Below, piece after piece: positions 57,077-64,000 of a stretch of DNA of 64,000 nucleotides. Below the pieces are notes generated by a model. The model did not search any database. It was not told the DNA's origin and saw nothing but the letters and a program-made list of their open reading frames with translations. Made by a program: the position numbers and the translations under genes. Every line of letters begins with the position of its first letter. Within the stretch, counting starts at the first letter, position 1. Source of the DNA: Arabidopsis thaliana (lineage: Eukaryota > Streptophyta > Magnoliopsida > Brassicales > Brassicaceae); assembly GCF_000001735.4 (NCBI RefSeq), contig NC_003075.7:1427001-1491000 (forward strand), in the 5' to 3' direction.

Positions 57077-57331
57077 TCATATTCTTCTAAAGTTGTTTAT
57101 CACCTTCGGATCATTTTGACCAGAAACAACAGATTCTGAATCATTCTCTGGTGGTTCATCCACAACATCAAGAGGTATGGAACTCAAACTAAGTTCGTCA
57201 CAATTAAGATCAGGTTCCTTGAAAGTTTCCAACTTTGGATCTATCTTCTTCGACGGTTTTAGAGGGTTTAGAAGGTGGAACCCTAACCATGGCCAGAGAG
57301 GAAAGGGAAGAAAGGGAAGAAGAAGAATCAC
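57077..57331 (-). pseudogene. possible N-terminal fragment of a NAF1-like or unknown gene
   Basis: A minus-strand open frame with natural-looking acidic protein sequence (NPLKPSKKIDPKLETFKEPD, LSLSSIPLDVVDEPPENDSE). The preceding residues are hydrophobic and probably not coding. It resembles the acidic N-terminal region expected of NAF1-type proteins, but I cannot confirm homology by eye. Confidence 0.3.
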
Positions 57332-57339
57332 TTAAGAAG

Positions 57340-60300
57340 GAATAGTGAACGAACGTATAAAGGCATCAGCTTTGGGAACAATTATACATTATAGGTTTAG
57401 CAACAAAATCAAACATTGTGTTGGTTAGACCAGTTTAAGCTTGTATATGTTTTAACTATTTGGTTCGGTTAATCCGGTTTGATACGGCTGTTTTAGATCG
57501 CCATATATGAGTAACAGAGATGATCAAAAGATTCAGAAAAAAAAAAAAAAAAAAAAACTTAACCTTCGCAAATGGCTCTCGATGAATGAATTTGTGGAAG
57601 AAAGAATCATTGGCTCTCGAAGGAAAGATGATCAGATCAACAAAAACAATGCATGCCAATCAGTCTCGAACACCCCACTCAGTACCAAATTTTAAATCTT
57701 TTGTACACAAAAACACATGACAATCTTCGAAGCTCAGTGGCTTAGAAGAAAAACGAGTTTGATCGTCATATAAAAAAATTGGGAATTTAAGCATAAGACT
57801 CATATTCTTACATGAATTGATTATTGAATTAAACTACTTCACCTAATAAAATTCATTAACATAAATACTAATCTCATAAATATATATGTTCACAATATTA
57901 TCATTAATGGTAATTATCATTTAGATCCTTCTATATGCAAGTTACAATTATCCCAACCAACTTTGTCCCAATTGGGTTTCTCTCAAAATACTGCTTTGAA
58001 AGATGGTTGACCTCTCTTTCTTTGGTGAATCAACGGTTTGATCCTTCTTTACTCCAAACAATGTTGATCGTCGTCCCCCACCGTTTGGTTCTACAATGTG
58101 AATGTTCTGAAATCTTATTGCTTTTGAAAGTCTGAGACCCTTTGGTTCTCTTGGTTTTTCCTTCACTATTCATCCTTCTCTTTACCGTCTTACTCTACGT
58201 TTGGTCGTATGTAGCCTCGTGAAAAATACAACCTTTTTTGGATCATTAAATTTCTTGTTCATATCCTCTTCATCATTTTGTTTAGAAAACTCCTTAATTA
58301 ACGAGACTTGTGTACATACACATGCATTTCGGTCAAGGCAAAAAATTTCATGATCTAAGCAAAATTAAACCCGGTGTACAAAAATTGTTCTAGCGATGCA
58401 ATGCTACTTAGATGAGTTCAGTTGTGCAAATAACATTAATCAATTTGAGGTAGTGACTAGTGATAATTAAATCTTCTCACATCCTTTATAACTTTGGCAT
58501 GTGTTCTTGGTAAGATGAATCTCGAGGGTTAAACCCATGAGGTTGCATTTTTATGGGGAGGAAATTGTAGCCGACTATATCCTCCATGGTAAGATAATTC
58601 CCCAAAGTTAATCCATTAAGGTTGCATTTGATGGGGAGAAAATTAAGGTTGGCTTTTTTTGTTGGACAGGTCCTGGTAATAAGGTTGGTTGAATTGCTTC
58701 TGACCTATGGACATCGTTGGTCATTGTGCCTACCATTCAAATCTAATCAACCATTCGATTTTGAGAAAGATAACGACTGTACCTTAGATTAAACCACGGT
58801 CTATGCTCGTCTACTGAAAGTTGAGCTATCGTTTTCTTGTTCGAGTAGAAGATGTAGCATTAAATTGTTACTACATTGGAACCACGTTGAATGTGACATG
58901 CAAACAATTAGGGACAACAACTGCTCTAATTGTAATCCTTTTGTCGGTTCGTCGTTGGTTGAGAGTTGGATTCTAATATGGAAGGAGGCATAAAATCATA
59001 TATAATTATTAATATTAGATTTATAAAATAGACCATATAGAAAAACTAAATTCATAGCATTAAATTATGTATATTTTGTCACCTTTAGATTTGACATTCC
59101 AAAGACACCAACTTTTTGAAAAATGTTGTTTCAATTGGTTTCTAAATATGCATTAATTATAATTACATATATTGAAAAAACTATATCTTTAAATTTATTG
59201 ATTTGAAAGATGCAAATTTAGAATTCACTACAAAAATGTAAATTATGTATATAGTATTATTTAAATTTACTTTAAACGTTAAAATATTAAATTAACTACA
59301 AAATGAGATAGTTGGTTACTAACTCACTAGTTTTACTATCATTTTAAATTTAAATGTAGGTATACTTTACAATAGAGAAAGATAACTTTAATATTTAAAG
59401 TTAAACTAGGATTAAAAAAAAATAGATGAAAGAGCATAATTTTATTTTTATTTATTTTCAGCATAAAATAGTTTTATTTAAGAAAAACAAATATAGGAAA
59501 AATGCATCTATAAACAAAAGATGTGGCTGTGACAACCAAATATAAAATGGAACTCTGCACCTAAAATGTTACATGGGGCGGCACTCTCTTGCCAAATGAC
59601 CTAATGGACTTAACTAAAATAACAATCACTACTCACTACCTAACTTATAAAAATTAGCATGGGGCACGTGCCCCCACCTCATGCTAGCGATCTGATGACG
59701 ATTTGAAGAGCTTCCAAAAACTATGTTTGTAAATTTATTCGTCATTCTTGAGTTGATGGTTTCTTCTTCACGAGTATACTTTCTCTTTCCCATATCACGC
59801 TGCATTTGGTTGTATTACAATCTAATTAGGTTTTATAACAAATAGCGTGATGTTCTATTGTGAGTTGTGACATTGACAAATGGAACTGGGGCAAGGTCCT
59901 GCCAAATTTTCACAATTAAGCAAATATTATATTAATTACTTTCTAAATTAAGCGTTTAACTCAAGCATGCAATTCTTGTCAAATCAAAACATAGTGTAAA
60001 CTCTGATTACCGAAGATAAACCTAGATTCGTATTAAGCATTTTACATACTTGCAAATTAAGTAAACTTGAAATAGTATTAATGCAATTTGTATAATTTAC
60101 CTTGGGCTTCACCATCATTGCGGTCATCTTCTTTAGCTACCAACAAGAAGGATTAATAAGTAAACATAGTATTTATACAATTTGTTTCTCTCAGAGATTT
60201 CACTAATATCACCGTTTCTTGAAAAAGAAGAATATGGTTTCTTGTTGGCTTCATAAATGGTGGAACGAGGAGCATGAACAATTGCCCTTGATTCTCTAGA

Positions 60301-60362
60301 TTCTAGAGTGACATTCGCAGATGGAATGGGAGGAAAGTCCAAAACATTCACAGTTAAGCAAA
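57340..60362. other. intergenic with short local repeats
   Basis: No gene is supported. It has an A20 run near 57538-57557. An approximate 45-bp duplication around AGGTTGCATTT..TGGGGAG lies at 58540-58570 and 58615-58645. Two related blocks (TGGAACTGGGGCAAGG at 59881 and TGGAATGGGAGGAAAG at 60321) are each followed by TTAAGCAAA. A minus-strand ORF at 57948-58166 has no recognisable family. Confidence 0.45.
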
Positions 60363-61605
60363 GGGTGTGAACGATCTGTGTCCCCCTAAAAAGTTTCATA
60401 TAGCACCATATCTACACAGAATTCGAACCTTTATCCCAGTCTCCATAAAATGGAAGTTAAAGTTCAATTTCTCCCTAAATCGAAAGTTCGAATCCTAGGT
60501 CCTCATAAATTCGAATTTCACAGTTTATCTTTGGTTTATTGTGCCAAACCCGATGTCAAACCAAATCCCAACAGATTAAACCAAATTAAAACCTGATTCG
60601 AGTTATCACAACCAAAAATAAATACCAAATGTTATTATTTAATATTAATAAGATAATCTAATTTAAATAATTATTTTTAAAAAAACGATTAAAAGAATTA
60701 AAAAAAATATACATCTCCATCGTCTTCTTCCTTCCTCCCTCTTCTAATCCCAGATTTTGACAACATCACAAGTCAAAACCAAAATCGTAGAGTTGCTAAG
60801 ACTTGTTTGTTTGATTTGATCTGTAATTGGAGGAAAGGTTTTGTGATGATGGTGTTTGACATATAATGGCTGGGATTTGTTGCGGTGCACTAATGGATTC
60901 AATTACTCGAGCTTTCAATGGTAAATGTAAATTGATGTTAATTGAGATAGAGACTGTTTGCGAAATTTGATTTCATCCTAGCATCAATTCGAAATCTGGA
61001 AGTTGTTTCTCATGTGAATTAATGTCACCTCGAGATTAAAAAATGATTTTGGATTTGATTCAAAATTGCGAAATTCGAATTTAACATCAATTCTAAATTT
61101 GGGTTTTGATTAACATCAATTCACATGGAGAAGATTTTACGAATCCATGAACTTGTATATTGTTATTTATTTTTTCAGAAAAAAATCTGGGATTTGAAAA
61201 GGGAAGAAGGAAGAACAGAAGAAGACGAAAGGAGATTCATTTTTTTTTGTTTTTGCTTTTTTTTTTTTAATTTAGTTATTGTTAAAACCTTCTAAATTCA
61301 GTAAAAGGTTTAGATTTTATTATTGATGTTAAATAATTACATTTGGTATTTATTTTGGGTTGTGATAACTTGAATCGGTTTTAATTCGGTTAAGTTTATT
61401 TAATTTTGGTTTGGTATTGGGTTTGGCACAGTAATCCAAAGATAAACCATAAAATTTGAATTTATGGAGAACAAGAATTCGAACTTTTGGTTTAGGGAGA
61501 AATTGGACTTTAATTTCCATTATGTGGAGACTGAGATAGAGATTCGAATTCTATGTAGTTATGGTGCTATATGAAACTTTCTAAGGGGACACAGGTCGTT
61601 CACCC
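60363..61605. mobile_element. non-autonomous MULE with near-full-length inverted repeats, 1243 bp
   Basis: A perfect 9-bp target duplication (TTAAGCAAA) lies at 60354-60362 and 61606-61614. The ends begin GGGTGTGAACGATCTGTGTC and close with the inverted copy. Inverted homology runs from the ends through about 300 bp and resumes inward (CATCTCC..CGTCTTCTTCC with GAAGACGAAAGGAGAT). Most of the element could thus fold into one hairpin with arms of roughly 400 bp. There is no coding capacity. The interior loop (60770-61170) contains no gene. Confidence 0.92.
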
Positions 61606-62127
61606 TTAAGCAAATTTTAGTTACTTCCTGATAAGCAAACTAGAACGAAAGAAAACTAAATAGAATCTCATAGTTGCCACCATTCATTTCTGTTTCTCAA
61701 AACCTTAAACCCTAAAAACGTGTCTCTCCACCCTCGCAAATGAATGAAATTGATTAGTGTGTGTCTTCACCCTATACACTTTCCTCATTCCCTAAACCCA
61801 TTTTTCCTATCCAATGAATGATATTGATTCAGACAGAAGATCAAAATCGTCTATTCAAGACCTAATCAGCGTTAAAGTCTTACTCTTTTATACATACAAA
61901 AACCATGATATCATTGCAAGAAAATGACCAAACAGAGATTTTGCGATAGAATTGGGACAAGTTCAACCAAAAATGATAGCTAATTAATAAAAAGATGACT
62001 TTAAAAGTTGAATAAGAACATTTAAAAAAAGAAAGCTTCAGCTGATCGTGACAGAACAGTCATGTGAGAGTAGAAAAAGGGTTCAAAATCTGTCAAGAAT
62101 CGTTTTACTTAGGCTTCTGCAGTTGTG
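61606..62127. other. intergenic, 3' flank of the NAF1-like gene
   Basis: It holds the 3' UTR and downstream flank of the minus-strand NAF1-like gene. Parts match decayed copies near 42540, 44620 and 55350 (ATTTTGC.GYAGAATTGGGA, AAAATGATAGCTAATTAATA). Confidence 0.5.
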
Positions 62128-63228
62128 CTAGTATGGACCTCTCCCACCACGGTAAGAATATGGTCCAGCGTTAAACAGCTGAGACTGCATTGTGGGCTGC
62201 GTTTGGGGATTGAAATCCATCTCCGATCCTAACTGTTGTTGGTTGGGATAGCTCAGATCTACACCAAATGAACCTGACGGTCCACCTTGTCTTACTGTTG
62301 ACATCTGGCCACTCAAATACTCATTCAGGTACCCAACCAGATCTGATACTAGCAGAGATTGGTTTGGTGTAACCGCAGCTGGTCTTATGAAATTCTGGTG
62401 CTGGTAGTACATTATTGGAGCTTGGTTTTGGACTAGATATGGGATAGTGCCCCTTTGGTTCTGCTGACTACTCTCATGTCTCATGAATTGCTGGTGCCAC
62501 ATCATTGGAGCTTGACTTGGGAAAAGATTAATGCCCATTTGGTTCTGCTGGTTGGTCTGAGGTCTCATGAATTGCTGCTCTTGCTCGTACATCATTGGGT
62601 GCTCTTGCTCGTACATCATTGGCTGCTCTTGCTCGTACATCATTGGCTGCTCTTGGTGGTTGGTCTCAGGTCTCATGATTAGCTGCTCTTGCTGGTACAT
62701 CATTGGTTGATATTCCTGCAAACAAAAAATTCGGCTGGAATTGTCTTGTGCCCCACGGTTTGGTTCATAATGATATGAAGTCCTTCCCAAAACTTCCATT
62801 GGGCCGCACTCACCTTCTTCTTCTTCAACCAAGTCATACACTCATATCCAGTTGGATAATGAAATCTTTTGTACAGATCCTCTTCCGTAATATGTTGTGT
62901 AAATTCCTCTATGAACGAGAGACCCATACCTTCAGGGATTTGCATCTCTGAATCCTCCACTTTCACAATATAGTCAGGATTCGTTACAGATCCAAAGAAG
63001 TACCCATCCACACGACCTAATGGGACTTTTGTTTCAGTGATCAATAGCATAGTACCTACATTCAAAGGTTTGTGATCTCCCTTGTTCGTAACTACCAAAT
63101 ATTGTACCTGTAATGACAAATTAGGTTTAAACTCAAGCATGCTGAGACAATAATAGTATAAGTTCTTCAGAGAATATTACCATATTCACAACTCCAGCAG
63201 GAACAGTGGGTGGCTTGATGCGCTTCAT
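62128..63228 (-). CDS. NAF1/GAR1-domain protein (H/ACA snoRNP assembly factor-like), 309 aa
   Basis: Minus-strand exons 63181-63228, 62814-63107 and 62128-62715 join at phase 0 to 309 aa. The short N terminus (MKRIKPPTVPAGVVNM) leads straight into the Gar1/Naf1 barrel: GTMLLITETKVPLGRVDGYF, FGSVTNPDYIVKV, PEGMGLSFIEEFTQHI. The C-terminal half is a Met/Gln/Tyr-rich low-complexity tail with tandem MMYEQEQP-type repeats, several NQQ/QNQ runs and an RGG-like end (YRGGRGPY). NAF1 helps assemble H/ACA snoRNPs with dyskerin. This protein lacks the acidic N terminus of full NAF1, so it is a shortened paralogue. The second splice (KKKK|EYQ) uses a GTGAGT donor; without it the frame changes. Confidence 0.78.
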
Positions 63229-63911
63229 CTAGTTACGCTTTTTATTGAGCAAGTAGCTGCATATATATATATATATATATATATATCTCTCAGGTACGAA
63301 TATTATTTGTTTTTGTTTAGTATCTCTAGTACTTATCCTCCTAGATATTCTTAGATTATTCTATTGAATCCTGTAACTAACAATGACTGTTCCGTTTAGT
63401 TTGGTTCAGTCCGGGTTTGGTATGGTTTATTGGACCTCCGTTGATTAGTAAGTAGAAGGGTTTTAGACAAATAAATATGTTACAGGCACAAATACACTTA
63501 GTCACACACATACTAAAAGAATACAACACAGAGCAAGTTCTATGAGCTTTTAAAGTTTTAATAAAACAAGTTCAAAGAATCGAGTAACACACCATTTTAC
63601 AGTAGAGGTCTTCAACCAATACATATTACTAACACAGATGATTCAAGATTCACAAAAAGAAACTCTGCACCAATCGAATCATCGCCCATTGGAAGCAAGC
63701 ACATTGATCCTTTCCCCTGAGCCACTTCACAAGGCTGTAGAATCAGCTTAAGCCTCCTTAAGCCTCCTTCTGAGGCTTTGGCTTTTTTTTTTTTTTTTAT
63801 GTGTCTGGTTTAGTTCCCTATGTTGTTGTTGTTGTTTCTGAGAACTGAACATCTCTTGTTTCCACGAATTCACAGAGATGATCCGATAAAAAAATGCTTC
63901 TTTACAATTCA
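63229..63911. other. intergenic and SRF3 3' UTR
   Basis: A (TA)n microsatellite lies at 63259-63285 and a T17 run at 63783-63799. The right part is the 3' UTR of the receptor-kinase gene and has a diverged duplicate at 54590-54960. Confidence 0.55.
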
Positions 63912-64000
63912 CTAGTCCGCGGTAGAATCACCCGAACCATGACGCTCTCTTCTGATCATATCTAGTAGATCTTGAACAACTTCTGACATCAGTGGTCTAA
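63912..64000 (-). CDS. SRF3: 3' end of STRUBBELIG-receptor family kinase (SRF3), partial
   Basis: The last 28 codons and stop are read on the minus strand. RPLMSEVVQDLLDMI is the end of kinase subdomain XI, followed by RRERHGSGDSTAD and TAG. The rest lies beyond the window. SRF proteins are LRR receptor-like kinases; this C terminus and the location fit SRF3, a gene known from hybrid incompatibility and cell-wall/iron signalling. The symbol rests partly on gene order. Confidence 0.75.
   Translation of the reverse strand, partial: RPLMSEVVQDLLDMIRRERHGSGDSTAD

Noticed and set aside
57948-58166. 72-codon minus-strand ORF that looked faintly protein-like
   Set aside because: No family recognised, no splice context, and AT-rich flanks; left as intergenic.

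Overview
The window is plant nuclear DNA and almost certainly Arabidopsis thaliana, short arm of chromosome 4. I infer this from the recognisable gene order: LRR protein, CYCD6;1, PETC, tRNA-Thr, CML6, TIC20-IV, SYP123, GT14 glycosyltransferase, a ubiquitin-like cluster, a NAF1-like gene and the SRF3 3' end. That order matches the At4g03250-At4g03390 region as I remember it. Introns are short GT-AG introns in AT-rich DNA. Exon boundaries were worked out by hand from splice sites and reading phase.

Layout. 1-16.3 kb is ordinary genic DNA: the tail of one gene, a 677-aa LRR protein, CYCD6;1 (minus), a 6.6-kb AT-rich intergenic stretch, PETC (Rieske protein of cytochrome b6f), a tRNA-Thr(UGU) and CML6. 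17-39 kb is accessory. It holds a decayed LINE RNase H region, three tandem TIC20-IV-type loci (an intact truncated paralogue, a 74-aa mini-gene and full TIC20-IV) and nested DNA transposons. A 13.4-kb Mutator-like element (22977-36372) sits in the promoter of the middle TIC20 copy with about 10-bp target duplications. It carries a DUF1985/Ulp1-type gene, an F-box-like ORF and the front of a MULE transposase gene. It is itself invaded by a small long-TIR MULE (27085-28151, perfect 10-bp TSD) and by a CACTA element (31685-35468, TSD GGT). The CACTA element encodes one intact 444-aa TnpA-type protein.

39.5-42.5 kb returns to host genes: SYP123 (+) and a GT14 enzyme (-). 45.4-52.1 kb is a local duplication cluster of two 7SL/SRP RNA genes with Pol III USE/TATA promoters, interleaved with five double-UBL ubiquitin-like genes or fragments. 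52-64 kb holds decayed NAF1-like copies, a U6 snRNA gene (minus), a 1.24-kb MULE that could fold into one long hairpin, a complete three-exon NAF1-like gene and the SRF3 3' end.

The strongest candidate for something new is the palindrome GTACGTAC. It recurs throughout the introns and spacers of the Mutator-like element and is absent from its exons. This is the layout expected for the self-recognition motif of an element-encoded anti-silencing factor, as known for VANDAL/VANC elements. Other points of interest are the nested, precisely bounded insertions, the TIC20 triplication with two short open paralogues, and the paired 7SL genes.
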